From Streptomyces sp. CB01580 (GTDB lineage Bacteria > Actinomycetota > Actinomycetes > Streptomycetales > Streptomycetaceae): a DNA stretch of 39,247 bases. Location of the stretch: contig NZ_LIXJ01000045.1 of NCBI RefSeq assembly GCF_001905795.1, positions 5,490-44,736 of the forward strand, written 5' to 3'. Below are positions 1-8,583 of this stretch, piece by piece. Positions within the stretch are counted from its first letter, which is position 1; each line of letters begins with the position of its first letter. Position numbers and translations under genes: made by a program. The notes beneath the pieces were generated by a model, which was not told where the DNA came from, did not search any database, and worked only from the letters and a program-made list of their open reading frames with translations.

Positions 1-194
1 CCGCCGCCCGTCGCGCGCTGTAGGCCGGTGGAGTGCCGGGCGGCGGAAACGGAAACGTCTTCAGCCGTTGATCGCAGCGGTATTGCCTCCCGGGCTGCGA
101 ACAGTCGCACCGGTTGAACAGATTCACTACTTAATTGAAAAGTGTGCTTGTTCGCTAAGAGCCGATGGCCCGCTTTGCGGGTAGGCCCGATAGT
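1..194 (+). other. rRNA operon spacer before 5S rRNA
   Basis: This stretch precedes the 5S rRNA and has no credible gene. It is more AT-rich than the rest of the window around 115-160, as usual for actinobacterial 23S-5S spacers. I do not see the conserved 3' end of 23S rRNA, so that gene must end before base 1. A short hairpin (CCCGC at 169-173, TTT loop, GCGGG at 177-181) lies just ahead of the 5S start and may take part in processing. The assignment rests on position relative to the 5S gene. Confidence 0.7.
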
Positions 195-313
195 GTTTCG
201 GTGGTCATTGCGTTAGGGAAACGCCCGGTTACATTCCGAACCCGGAAGCTAAGCCTTTCAGCGCCGATGGTACTGCAGGGGGGACCCTGTGGGAGAGTAG
301 GTCGCCGCCGAAC
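195..313 (+). rRNA. rrf: 5S ribosomal RNA
   Basis: The sequence begins GTTTCGGTGGTC and contains the hallmark 5S segments CGCCCGGTTACATTCCGAAC, CCGGAAGCTAAGCC, GATGGTACTGCAGGGG and TGTGGGAGAGTAGG. It ends in GCCGCCGAAC, which pairs with the 5' end. The length of about 117-119 nt is right for a bacterial 5S rRNA. A strong terminator follows at 322-369, so this is the last gene of an rRNA operon transcribed rightwards. The exact ends may shift by a few bases. Confidence 0.96.
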
Positions 314-321
314 AATCTTTC

Positions 322-369
322 AAGGACCCTTGGTCCCAGCGTTCACGCTGGGACCAAGGGTCCTTTTTT
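322..369 (+). terminator. Rho-independent terminator of the rRNA operon
   Basis: A perfect 20-bp stem (322-341 with 346-365) closes a TTCA tetraloop and runs directly into a T-tract ending at 369. It starts 9 nt after the 5S rRNA. It is the only hairpin in the window followed by a clear U-tract, fitting a heavily transcribed rRNA operon. Confidence 0.95.
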
Positions 370-439
370 GTGCTGTAGCGCGTCGGGTGACCGACTGCGC
401 GAGAATGTCTTGTAACACCCGATGAACAGGAGTCACCCG

Positions 440-2401
440 ATGTCCACCAACTCTCCCGACGATCGTTCGGAGCGCGAGCCGCGTCGCCGGGACGGTGGCG
501 ACCGGGGCGGCTTCGCGGGGCGTCGTGACGACCGCTTCGGCGGCCCGCGCCGCGACAACTCGCGCCGTGACAACGACCGTGGTGGGTCCCGTCGGGACGA
601 GGGTCGGCCCGCTGGTGGTGGGTTCCGTCGGGATGATCGTCGGGACGACCGCGATCGTGGGTTCCGTCGGGATGATGATCGGCGTGGTGGTGGGTTCCGT
701 CGCGATGACCGTGATCGGGATCGGGATCGTGGGCCGCGTCGCGACGACGTCCGTGGTGGGTACCAGGGGCCGCGCCGCGATGACGACCGTGGTGGGTACC
801 GGGGTCCGCGTCGCGACGACGACCGCGGCGGACGTCAGGGCGGCGGATACCGGCGCGACGACAGCCACGGTGGCTCCGGTGGTGGGTCCCGTCGGGACGA
901 GGGTCGGCCCGCCGGTGGTGGGTTCCGTCGGGACGAGGGCCGGCCCGCTGGTGGTGGGTTCCGTCGGGATGATCGTCGGGACGACCGGGACCGTGGGTTC
1001 CGTCGGGATGATGATCGGCGTGGTGGTGGGTTCCGTCGTGACGACCGTGATCGGGATCGGGATCGTGGGCCGCGTCGCGACGACGTCCGTGGTGGGTACC
1101 AGGGGCCGCGCCGCGATGACGACCGTGGTGGGTACCAGGGGCCGCGCCGCGATGACGACCGTGGTGGGTACCGGGGTCCGCGTCGGGACGACGATCGCGG
1201 CGGACGTCAGGGCGGCGGATTCGAGCGCAGGGACGACCGGCCTCGCACGCCTCGTCGGGATGATCGTCGGGACGACCGCGATCGTGGGTTCCGTCGGGAT
1301 GATGATCGGCGTGGTGGTGGGTTCCGTCGTGACGACCGTGATCGGGATCGGGATCGTGGGCCGCGTCGCGACGACGTCCGTGGTGGGTACCAGGGGCCGC
1401 GTCGGGATGACGACCGTGGTGGGTACCGGGGTCCGCGTCGGGACGACGACCGCGGCGGACGTCAGGGCGGCGGATACCGGCGCGACGACAGCCGTGGCGG
1501 CGGATACCGCGGGCAGCGCGACGACCGCGGTGGCCGTGGTGGCTACCGGGGGCGCGACGACAGGGGCGGGTACGGACGGCGTGACGACCGTGACCGCGAG
1601 CCCGTCAAGCGGCTCCCCATCCCGGAGGACGTCACCGGTGACGAGATCGACAAGGACGTGCGGCAGGAGCTGATGAGCCTGCCGAAGACCCTCGCCGTGG
1701 ACGTGGCCAGGAACCTCGTCATGGTGGCCCGGCTGATCGACGAGGACCCCGAGCAGGCGTACACGTACTCCAGGGTCGCTCTGCGGCTGGCCTCGAGGGT
1801 GGCCGCCGTGCGTGAGGCGGCCGGGTTCGCCGCGTACGCGACGCAGAAGTATTCGGAGGCGCTCGCGGAGTTCCGGGCGGCCAGGCGGATGACCGGTTCG
1901 GTGGACCTGTGGCCCGTCATGGCCGACTGCGAGCGGGGACTGGGACGTCCCGAGCGGGCGTTGGCCATGGCCGGTGAGCCGGAGGTGCGGAAGCTGGACA
2001 AGGCCGGTCAGGTCGAGATGCGTCTGGTGGCCGCCGGGGCCCGCCGTGACCTGGGGCAGATCGACGCCGCCATCGTCACGCTGCAGAGCTCCGAACTCGC
2101 CTCGAACGCCGTGCACGCGTGGACGCCGCGACTGCGGTACGCGTACGCGGACGCCCTGCTGGCCGCCGGGCGCGAGGGCGAGGCGCGCGAGTGGTTCGGC
2201 AAGGCGCTGGAGGCCGACAAGGACGGCGTGACGGACGCGTCCGACCGGCTGGCCGAGCTGGACGGAGTCGAGTTCGTGGACGCCCTCGACGAGAACGAGG
2301 GCGAACACGGGAACGAGCGCGCGGACGCCCCGGCGGCGGACGCCGCCCCGGCCGAGCACGAGCGCGACGCCAAGGACGAGGACGGCTCCTCCAAGGCATG
2401 A
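440..2401 (+). CDS. TPR-like protein with giant Arg/Asp/Gly-rich repeat N-terminus
   Basis: The protein has 653 residues. The ATG at 440 is chosen because AGGAG at 428-432 lies 7 nt upstream; an in-frame ATG at 422 has no ribosome site. Residues about 10-385 are low complexity, built from RRDD, RDRDRD, GGGFRRDD and GGYQGPRRDD units, resembling the RGG/RD segments of RNA-binding proteins. Residues about 387-610 form a helical, TPR-like domain (KRLPIPEDVTGDEIDKDVRQ onward; TLAVDVARNLVMVARLIDED). The tail is acidic. Position next to the HAD phosphatase gene matches the M. tuberculosis Rv1691 locus. RNA or ribosome association is my inference from composition. A terminator lies at 2403-2451. Confidence 0.85.
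   Translation: MSTNSPDDRSEREPRRRDGGDRGGFAGRRDDRFGGPRRDNSRRDNDRGGSRRDEGRPAGGGFRRDDRRDDRDRGFRRDDDRRGGGFRRDDRDRDRDRGPRRDDVRGGYQGPRRDDDRGGYRGPRRDDDRGGRQGGGYRRDDSHGGSGGGSRRDEGRPAGGGFRRDEGRPAGGGFRRDDRRDDRDRGFRRDDDRRGGGFRRDDRDRDRDRGPRRDDVRGGYQGPRRDDDRGGYQGPRRDDDRGGYRGPRRDDDRGGRQGGGFERRDDRPRTPRRDDRRDDRDRGFRRDDDRRGGGFRRDDRDRDRDRGPRRDDVRGGYQGPRRDDDRGGYRGPRRDDDRGGRQGGGYRRDDSRGGGYRGQRDDRGGRGGYRGRDDRGGYGRRDDRDREPVKRLPIPEDVTGDEIDKDVRQELMSLPKTLAVDVARNLVMVARLIDEDPEQAYTYSRVALRLASRVAAVREAAGFAAYATQKYSEALAEFRAARRMTGSVDLWPVMADCERGLGRPERALAMAGEPEVRKLDKAGQVEMRLVAAGARRDLGQIDAAIVTLQSSELASNAVHAWTPRLRYAYADALLAAGREGEAREWFGKALEADKDGVTDASDRLAELDGVEFVDALDENEGEHGNERADAPAADAAPAEHERDAKDEDGSSKA
623..1503 (+). repeat. Three long in-frame direct repeats inside the TPR gene
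   Basis: A block of about 250 bp is repeated three times in frame, starting near 623, 959 and 1254. Each copy encodes the series RRDDRRDDRDRGFRRDDDRR, then GGGFRRDDRDRDRDRGPRRD, then one to three GGYQGP/GGYRGP RRDDDR units. The copies are nearly identical at DNA level; the second has an extra GYQGP unit. Such identity points to recent expansion by unequal recombination or slippage. Confidence 0.9.
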
Positions 2402-2402
2402 G

Positions 2403-2451
2403 ACATGGGAGAGGGGCGGCACCCACAGCGGGTGCCGCCCCTCTCCCATGT
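2403..2451. terminator. Bidirectional hairpin terminator between convergent genes
   Basis: A perfect 22-bp stem (2403-2424 with 2430-2451) has a 5-nt loop (ACAGC). It starts 2 nt after the stop of the TPR gene and ends 7 nt before the stop of the minus-strand DUF1015 gene, so it can serve both. There is no T-tract. Confidence 0.88.
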
Positions 2452-2457
2452 CCGGAA

Positions 2458-3738
2458 TCAGTCGTCGAGAGCGAGGCTCCGCAGCACCAGTCCGGAGGCC
2501 GGCTTGGGGCCGAAGGACGTCGACTTGCGTGGCATGGTCACACCCTGCCGGGCGAGGTCCCGCACCACGTCCTCGCGCACCGGGTGCATCAGGACCGCCG
2601 TTCCGCCGCGCCGCTCGGCCTGCTCCACCGCGGCCGCCGTGTCGTGGATGTATCCGATGTGCTCCGGGGCGTCCGGGATCCGCCAGACGTGATCCAGCAG
2701 GGCCGCGTGCAGGACCGTCGCGTCGAGGGACCGCCAGGCGGCCGGGCGATCGGCCGGAACCGTACGGCGCAGCAGCGCGGGGTCGGGGCGGTCGACCAGG
2801 TGGAAGCCGCCGTCGCCGGCGAGCAGGAAGGCGTTCCCCTCGGCCGCCGCCCCGGCGAGCACGTCCAGGGCGTGGGGCAGCGGGCCCTCGACGTCACGGA
2901 CGCGGAAGAGACCGGTCAGCGCGGCGAGCGCGTCGGCGACGGGCAGCCGGTGCAGCAGCCGGTGGATGGCGCGGACCCGGAGCGGATAGCGGGCCGTGTC
3001 GACGAGCAGGACCAGGCCGAAGTCCCATGGGCCGGGTGCGGTGTGCTCCCGCTGAAGGCGCAGGTAGGTGGCCCAGCGGTGGTGTCCGTCGGCGATCAGG
3101 GCCTGGTGGCGGGCCAGGTCCGTCTCGATCTCGGCCCGGTCGGCCGGATCGGTGACCGCCCAGAGCCGGTGGCGGAATCCGTCCTCCGTGGTCGTCGCGA
3201 GCAGCGGCGGGCGGTCGACGGTCCGCTCGACGACACCGGCCGCGCCCGAGGCGTCGCCGCCGCCGCGGTAGGTGAGCAGCAGCGGTTCGAGATGGGCGGC
3301 CGTGGAGCGCATCAGGTCGGCCCGGTCCTCGACGACGTGCGCCATCACGTCCTCGTGCGGCAGCACCACGCCCTCGGCGGGGGAGGAGAGCGCCAGCGCC
3401 CCGACGATGCCGCGCTGCAGGATCTCGGCGTTCCGCTGCTCGTACACGTACAGGGCGGGTGTGGGATCGGGGGCGAGTATCCCCTCGGCCAGCCAGTGGT
3501 GCAGGGTCTCGGCGGCCTGCTTGTTGCGGGCCGCGGCCGTGTCCGCCTGCGGCAGGATCAGCCGGACGATGTTGTGCGGGTCCGCCGACTCCAGGTGATG
3601 CAGTCCGTCGGGGCGCACGACGACGTCGTACGGCGGCGAGGTCACCGCGGCGAGACTGCCTACCCGCTCGGGGACGTAACGCAGTCCGCGGAACGGAACC
3701 AGACGCAGTCCCCGGCGGGCCGGACCTGATGTGTTCAT
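2458..3738 (-). CDS. DUF1015 family protein
   Basis: A 426-residue protein of the DUF1015 family, whose biochemical role is not established. Family features seen are the N-terminal LVPFRGLRYVPERVGSLAAV, SPPYDVV, HNIVRLILPQ, ALYVYEQ, and the signature IADGHHRWATYLRLQRE near the middle. The length of about 420 residues is normal for the family. Start choice is between adjacent GTG (3741) and ATG (3738) with no clear ribosome site for either; ATG is taken. It is transcribed divergently from the HAD phosphatase across a gap of about 70 bp and convergently with the TPR gene. Confidence 0.88.
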   Translation of the reverse strand: MNTSGPARRGLRLVPFRGLRYVPERVGSLAAVTSPPYDVVVRPDGLHHLESADPHNIVRLILPQADTAAARNKQAAETLHHWLAEGILAPDPTPALYVYEQRNAEILQRGIVGALALSSPAEGVVLPHEDVMAHVVEDRADLMRSTAAHLEPLLLTYRGGGDASGAAGVVERTVDRPPLLATTTEDGFRHRLWAVTDPADRAEIETDLARHQALIADGHHRWATYLRLQREHTAPGPWDFGLVLLVDTARYPLRVRAIHRLLHRLPVADALAALTGLFRVRDVEGPLPHALDVLAGAAAEGNAFLLAGDGGFHLVDRPDPALLRRTVPADRPAAWRSLDATVLHAALLDHVWRIPDAPEHIGYIHDTAAAVEQAERRGGTAVLMHPVREDVVRDLARQGVTMPRKSTSFGPKPASGLVLRSLALDD

Positions 3739-3809
3739 CACTGCATCGTAAGTGCGCGGCCGGGATGCGCGATGATCGGGACAGAAGCCCGTACCGAGGA
3801 GCGCAAAGA

Positions 3810-4841
3810 ATGAGTCAGGCGAGCAGGACCAGGCCGAGCGGCAGCGGCACCGCCCTGAGCGAGGCGTACGACACGGCGCTGCTGGACCTCGACGGGGTGG
3901 TGTACGCGGGCGGTCGCGCCATCGCGCACGCCGTCGACTCCCTGGGCGCGGCGCGCGACGGCGGGATGCACCTCGCGTACGTGACCAACAACGCGCTGCG
4001 CACGCCGGACGCCGTCGCCGCGCACCTGACCGAGCTCGGCATTCCGGCCGGGCCCACCGATGTGATCACCTCCGCCCAGGCGGTTGCCCGGCTGATGGCC
4101 GACCAGCTGCCGGCCGGGGCGCGGGTGCTCGTGGTGGGGGGCGAGGGGCTGCGCGTCGCGCTGCGGGAGCGCGGCCTGGTGCCGGTGGAGTCGGCGGACG
4201 ACGATCCGGCCGCGGTGGCGCAGGGGTACGGCGGGCCCGACATGACATGGGGGCGGCTCGCGGAGGCGGCGTACGCGATCAGGCGCGGGGCGCCGTGGTT
4301 CGCGTCCAACACGGACCTGACGATTCCGAGCGCCCGGGGCATCGCGCCGGGGAACGGGGCGGCGGTGGAGGTCGTACGCATCGCGACCGGGGCCGAACCG
4401 CAGATCGCCGGGAAGCCGCTGCCGCCGATGCACCGGGAGACGGTGCTGCGGACCGGGGCCGAGCGGCCGCTGGTCGTCGGGGACCGGCTGGACACGGACA
4501 TCGAGGGCGCGCTCAACGGCGGTGTGGACTCCCTCCTCGTGCTCACCGGGGTGACGGACGCGGCCCTGCTGCTGGCCGCCGGGCCGGAGCACCGGCCCAC
4601 CTACGTCGACGCGGACCTGCGGGGGCTGCTGACGGGGCAGCCCGAGGTGACAGGGGCGGGAGACCGGTTCGGCTGCCGCGGCTGGAGCGCCTCGGTGCGC
4701 GGCGAGGAACTGGTACTGGAGGGGGACGGCGACGACGTGCTCGACGGGCTGAGGGCGTTGTGCGGCGCGGCGTGGTCGTACGCAGGGAACGGTTCGTGCG
4801 GCCTGGACGCGGGGAAGGCGCTCGCCCGGCTGGGCCTGTAG
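3810..4841 (+). CDS. HAD-IIA family sugar/nitrophenyl-phosphatase-like hydrolase
   Basis: A 343-residue cytosolic phosphatase of the HAD superfamily, IIA (NagD/PNPase-like) subfamily. The four HAD motifs are visible: DLDGV (26-30, nucleophile and acid Asp), TNN (59-61), Lys202 in AGKPLPP, and GDRLDTD (224-230). The C-terminal 60 residues after the core are an extra tail not needed for HAD chemistry. ATG 3810 has GAGGAG-like bases at 3796-3801. The natural substrate cannot be read from sequence. In M. tuberculosis the syntenic gene is Rv1692, just ahead of tlyA; here the ABC ATPase and SCP2-like genes are inserted between. Confidence 0.88.
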   Translation: MSQASRTRPSGSGTALSEAYDTALLDLDGVVYAGGRAIAHAVDSLGAARDGGMHLAYVTNNALRTPDAVAAHLTELGIPAGPTDVITSAQAVARLMADQLPAGARVLVVGGEGLRVALRERGLVPVESADDDPAAVAQGYGGPDMTWGRLAEAAYAIRRGAPWFASNTDLTIPSARGIAPGNGAAVEVVRIATGAEPQIAGKPLPPMHRETVLRTGAERPLVVGDRLDTDIEGALNGGVDSLLVLTGVTDAALLLAAGPEHRPTYVDADLRGLLTGQPEVTGAGDRFGCRGWSASVRGEELVLEGDGDDVLDGLRALCGAAWSYAGNGSCGLDAGKALARLGL

Positions 4842-4894
4842 CGTCGGCGGCGCCCCGGCGGTCGGCCGGCGCGCCCCGACGGTCGGCCAAAGGG

Positions 4895-4913
4895 AGAGGG
4901 TAGGCTAACCTAA
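4895..4913 (+). promoter_or_regulatory. Iron box (DmdR/IdeR/DtxR-type operator)
   Basis: The 19-mer ends in TAGGCTAACCTAA and matches the actinobacterial iron-box palindrome TTAGGTTAGGCTAACCTAA at 16 of 19 positions; mismatches are positions 1, 2 and 6. TAGGCT (4901-4906) could also serve as a -10 element, so an iron-loaded repressor here would cover the promoter. It lies 133 bp upstream of the ABC ATPase start. Binding by the DtxR-family repressor is inferred from motif match. Confidence 0.85.
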
Positions 4914-5046
4914 CTTCGTGGTGCCGGGTGCGCCGCCGTCCGCACGGCCGGCCCGGTACGGCGGGACGGGACGGAGCCCGGTCGTCGTCCGCGGTGGCGG
5001 ACGACGGTTCCGCCGCCCGATCACCTCCGACTCCGGGAGTACGACC

Positions 5047-5880
5047 ATGCAGCGCCTCACCGTGGACTCGGCGACCCTCGGCTACGACCGGCGGCTCATC
5101 GCGGAGAGCCTCTCGGTCGAGATCCCCGACCACTCGTTCACGGTGATCGTGGGCCCCAACGCCTGCGGCAAGTCGACCCTGCTGCGGGCGCTCTCCCGGA
5201 TGTTGAAGCCGACCGTCGGGCGGGTGCTCCTCGACGGGCAGTCCATTCACGGGATACCGGCGAAGACGGTCGCCAGGACGCTGGGGCTGCTGCCGCAGTC
5301 CGCCGTCGCGCCGGACGGCATCGCCGTCGCCGACCTCGTAGGACGCGGTCGTTACCCGCACCAGAGGCTGCTGCGCCAGTGGTCGCCCGACGACGAACGC
5401 ATCGTCGCGGAATCGATGGCGGCCACCGGGGTCGACACGCTCGCCGATCGCTATGTCGACGAATTGTCCGGCGGGCAGCGGCAGCGCGTCTGGATCGCCA
5501 TGGCACTCGCCCAGCAGACGCCGCTGCTGCTGCTCGACGAGCCGACCACGTACCTCGACATCCAGCACCAGATCGATGTCCTCGATCTCTGCGCGGAACT
5601 GCACGAGACGCAGGGGCGCACGCTGGTGGCCGTCCTGCACGACCTGAACCACGCCGCCCGCTACGCCACCCATCTCATCGCGATGCGTGACGGAGCGGTG
5701 ATCGCCGAGGGCGCGCCCGGCGACATCGTCACCGCGGAGCTGGTGGAGCGGGTGTTCGGGCTGCGCTGCCAGGTCGTCGACGATCCCGAGACCGGTACGC
5801 CGCTGGTGGTTCCGGCCGCGCGCAGGCCGCGGGACGGCAGGGCGGACAGGGTGCCGCAGGGCTCGTCGGCGAAGGGCTGA
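5047..5880 (+). CDS. Iron-siderophore ABC transporter ATP-binding protein
   Basis: A 277-residue ABC ATPase of the FepC/FecE type that powers ferric-siderophore import. Visible are Walker A GPNACGKS (36-43), Q-loop LLPQS, signature LSGGQRQRVWIAMAL (about 140), Walker B LLLLDEPTTYLD (about 160) and the switch His in VLHDLNHAARYATH (about 198). ATG 5047 has GGGAG at 5035-5039; the frame is open back to a GTG at 4918, but that extension is not ATPase-like. No permease or binding-protein gene is nearby, so this is an orphan ATPase that must pair with subunits coded elsewhere. The iron box upstream implies repression when iron is plentiful. Confidence 0.92.
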   Translation: MQRLTVDSATLGYDRRLIAESLSVEIPDHSFTVIVGPNACGKSTLLRALSRMLKPTVGRVLLDGQSIHGIPAKTVARTLGLLPQSAVAPDGIAVADLVGRGRYPHQRLLRQWSPDDERIVAESMAATGVDTLADRYVDELSGGQRQRVWIAMALAQQTPLLLLDEPTTYLDIQHQIDVLDLCAELHETQGRTLVAVLHDLNHAARYATHLIAMRDGAVIAEGAPGDIVTAELVERVFGLRCQVVDDPETGTPLVVPAARRPRDGRADRVPQGSSAKG

Positions 5881-5884
5881 CGGC

Positions 5885-5915
5885 GGCACGGCCGGTCCGG
5901 CCCGGGCCCCGTGCC
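5885..5915. terminator. Weak hairpin between convergent ABC ATPase and SCP2-like genes
   Basis: GGCACGG (5885-5891) pairs with CCGTGCC (5909-5915) across a GC-rich loop. It sits in the 45-bp gap between two convergent stop codons, where a shared terminator is expected. The 7-bp stem is short for this genome and there is no T-tract. Confidence 0.35.
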
Positions 5916-5925
5916 CGCAGCGCCG

Positions 5926-6273
5926 TTACAGCAGCGCCCTGAGCCTCAGCAGATCACGGAAGCCGGCCTCCAGACGGACCCGGCCCGTTCCCCACGCCTT
6001 CGCGAAGTTCAGCTCGCCGTCCACCATCGCCACCAGATCGTCGCCGTTCATCGCCAGTCGGATCTCGGCCCTCTCACGAGGCGGTCCGTCCACGGTGTTC
6101 AGCACCTGGATCCGGCCATCGGTCAGCCGACCGACGAAGGTGACGTCGAGGTCCCTGACGTGACAGCTCAGCGAACGGTCCAGAGCGGCCGCGCTGCGCA
6201 CGTCGCCGTCCGCCCCCGCGAGATTGTCGGAAAGTCTCTCGAGTGCGCTGCGGCACTCAGCCATGGTCGCCAT
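5926..6273 (-). CDS. SCP2 sterol-binding domain-like small protein
   Basis: A 115-residue protein resembling the SCP2-like lipid-binding fold: an N-terminal helix (AECRSALERLSDNLAG), then alternating strands including CHVRDLDVTFVGRLTDGRIQ and EIRLAMNGDDLVAMVDGELN, then a helix (NFAKAWGTGRVRLEAGFRDL). The line AxNFxxAWxxGRVR with a closing leucine-rich helix is typical of actinobacterial SCP2-like proteins. ATG 6273 is chosen; ATG 6264 is an alternative, and neither has a clear ribosome site. It is convergent with the ABC ATPase and divergent from the small gene ahead of tlyA, with a 43-bp divergent promoter region. Ligand unknown. Confidence 0.75.
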   Translation of the reverse strand: MATMAECRSALERLSDNLAGADGDVRSAAALDRSLSCHVRDLDVTFVGRLTDGRIQVLNTVDGPPRERAEIRLAMNGDDLVAMVDGELNFAKAWGTGRVRLEAGFRDLLRLRALL

Positions 6274-6316
6274 CGTGACCGACGGTACCGCAGCCCTTCG
6301 CGGTAGCGTTTCCCGC

Positions 6317-6679
6317 ATGAGCGACTCGATGCCGGGGCCCGGTGCGGCGGCCGGAACAGTGCCCGCGACGGCGCCCGGGGCCCCGTCCGCCGAAGCGGCG
6401 GCGGACCCGGTCGCCGAGGGCGCGTCCCCCGGTGCCGCGCCCCTTCCCGAGCCCGGTGCCCCCGCGCCCCTCGGCATCGCCCGGACCTCCACGGGGGACG
6501 CCGGGGTCGACGCCTGGCTGGAACGTCTCGCCGACGCCGACCACCTCCCGGCGGAGGGACACGTCCAGGTGTACGAGGATGTACACGAGGGCCTGCGCTC
6601 CACGCTGACCGCGCTGGACACCGGGCCCGCACCCGCACCGGTACCCGCACCGATGCCCTCGTACGACAACAGGAGCTGA
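6317..6679 (+). CDS. Small conserved actinobacterial protein ahead of tlyA
   Basis: A 120-residue protein without a known catalytic motif. Residues 1-55 are Ala/Pro/Gly-rich and probably disordered. The likely conserved core is residues 61-101 (VDAWLERLADADHLPAEGHV, then VYEDVHEGLRSTLTALD), which looks like two helices. The tail is a Pro-Ala repeat (PAPAPVPAPMP). In M. tuberculosis a short unknown protein, Rv1693, occupies the same place just ahead of tlyA, so this is probably its counterpart. The stop lies 7 bp before the tlyA start and the tlyA ribosome site is inside this gene, suggesting coupled translation. Function unknown. Confidence 0.75.
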   Translation: MSDSMPGPGAAAGTVPATAPGAPSAEAAADPVAEGASPGAAPLPEPGAPAPLGIARTSTGDAGVDAWLERLADADHLPAEGHVQVYEDVHEGLRSTLTALDTGPAPAPVPAPMPSYDNRS

Positions 6680-6686
6680 ACCGAAC

Positions 6687-7498
<812 letters not shown>

Positions 7499-7502
<4 letters not shown>

Positions 7503-8404
7503 CGACGAATGCGGCACGAACTGTCTTTCTTCTGGCACACACCGGCCGCCCGGCCGCGATCCGCAGCGCCGAACTCGTCGTACAGGGACTGCTGCGCAGC
7601 GGCCTCGGCGTGCGGGTACTGGCCATCGAAGCGGCGGATCTGCCGCTGCCGCCGTCCGTCGAGACGGTCACGGACGCCACCCCCGGGGCCATGGACGGCT
7701 GCGAGCTGCTGATCGTGCTCGGCGGGGACGGGACGTTGCTGCGCGGCGCGGAACTGTCCCGCGCATCCGGGGTGCCGATGCTCGGCGTCAACCTCGGCCG
7801 GGTCGGTTTCCTCGCCGAGGCCGAGCGCGACGACCTGGACAAGGTCGTCGACCGGGTCGTCACCCGGGAGTACCAGGTCGAGGAACGGATGACGCTCGAC
7901 GTCGTGGTGCGCAGCAACGGCGACGTCGTCCACACCGACTGGGCGCTCAACGAGGCGGCCGTGCAGAAGGTGTCGCCCGAGCGGATGCTGGAGGTCGTCC
8001 TGGAGATCGACGGCCGTCCGGTGACCGGGTTCGGCTGCGACGGGATCGTCTGCGCGACCCCGACCGGATCGACCGCCTACGCCTTCTCGGCGGGCGGTCC
8101 CGTCGTCTGGCCCGAGGTCGAGGCGCTGCTCATGGTCCCCATCAGCGCCCACGCGCTGTTCGCCAAGCCGCTGGTGACCTCGCCGGACTCGGTGCTCGCC
8201 GTCGAGGTCCAGCAGCACGCCCCGCACGGGGTGCTGTGGTGCGACGGACGCCGGACCGTGGCGCTGCCGGCCGGTGCGCGGGTCGAGGTGCAGCGTGGCA
8301 CGGTGCCCGTACGGCTGGCGCGGCTGCACCACGCCTCGTTCACGGACCGGCTGGTGGCCAAGTTCGCCCTGCCCGTCTCGGGGTGGCGCGGCGCCCCACA
8401 GTGA
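7499..8404 (+). CDS. nadK: NAD kinase
   Basis: A 301-residue cytosolic NAD kinase that makes NADP from NAD. Motifs seen are GGDGTLLRG (75-83), the NE pair at 151-152 (WALNEAAV), and the signature CDGIVCATPTGSTAYAFSAG (180-199). The start is a TTG at 7499 sharing bases with the tlyA stop (TTGA); GGAGGGG at 7486-7492 is a strong ribosome site 6 nt before it, and 301 residues is the expected length. Downstream in-frame starts would cut the first strand of the fold. The tlyA-nadK-recN order is conserved in actinobacteria (Rv1694-Rv1695-Rv1696), and expression is likely coupled to tlyA. Confidence 0.95.
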
Positions 8405-8583
8405 CCGGTCGTTCCCGGGACCGGGGCGGCCCGTACCGGCCCGTCGTTCCGGGGCCGCGAGGCGCCCCGCACGCACCGTCGGACGTTCCCCCGGCGGCGG
8501 TACCGGGCGCGCCGGGTGCACACGGGAGAGTGAACCGCGCAGGCGGGGCCCGTCGCACTCCGGGGCCCGGACCTCGTAAGGTC

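Noticed and set aside
320..2449. A 709-codon open frame on the minus strand and a 392-codon second plus-strand frame across the TPR gene repeats.
   Set aside because: Both are artefacts of the GC-rich repeated codons of the real gene; they encode simple Val/Thr/Pro repeats and lack a sensible ribosome site.
4918..5046. N-terminal extension of the ABC ATPase from GTG 4918, possibly leaderless from the TAGGCT element.
   Set aside because: The extra 43 residues are not ATPase-like, and ATG 5047 has a proper GGGAG ribosome site.
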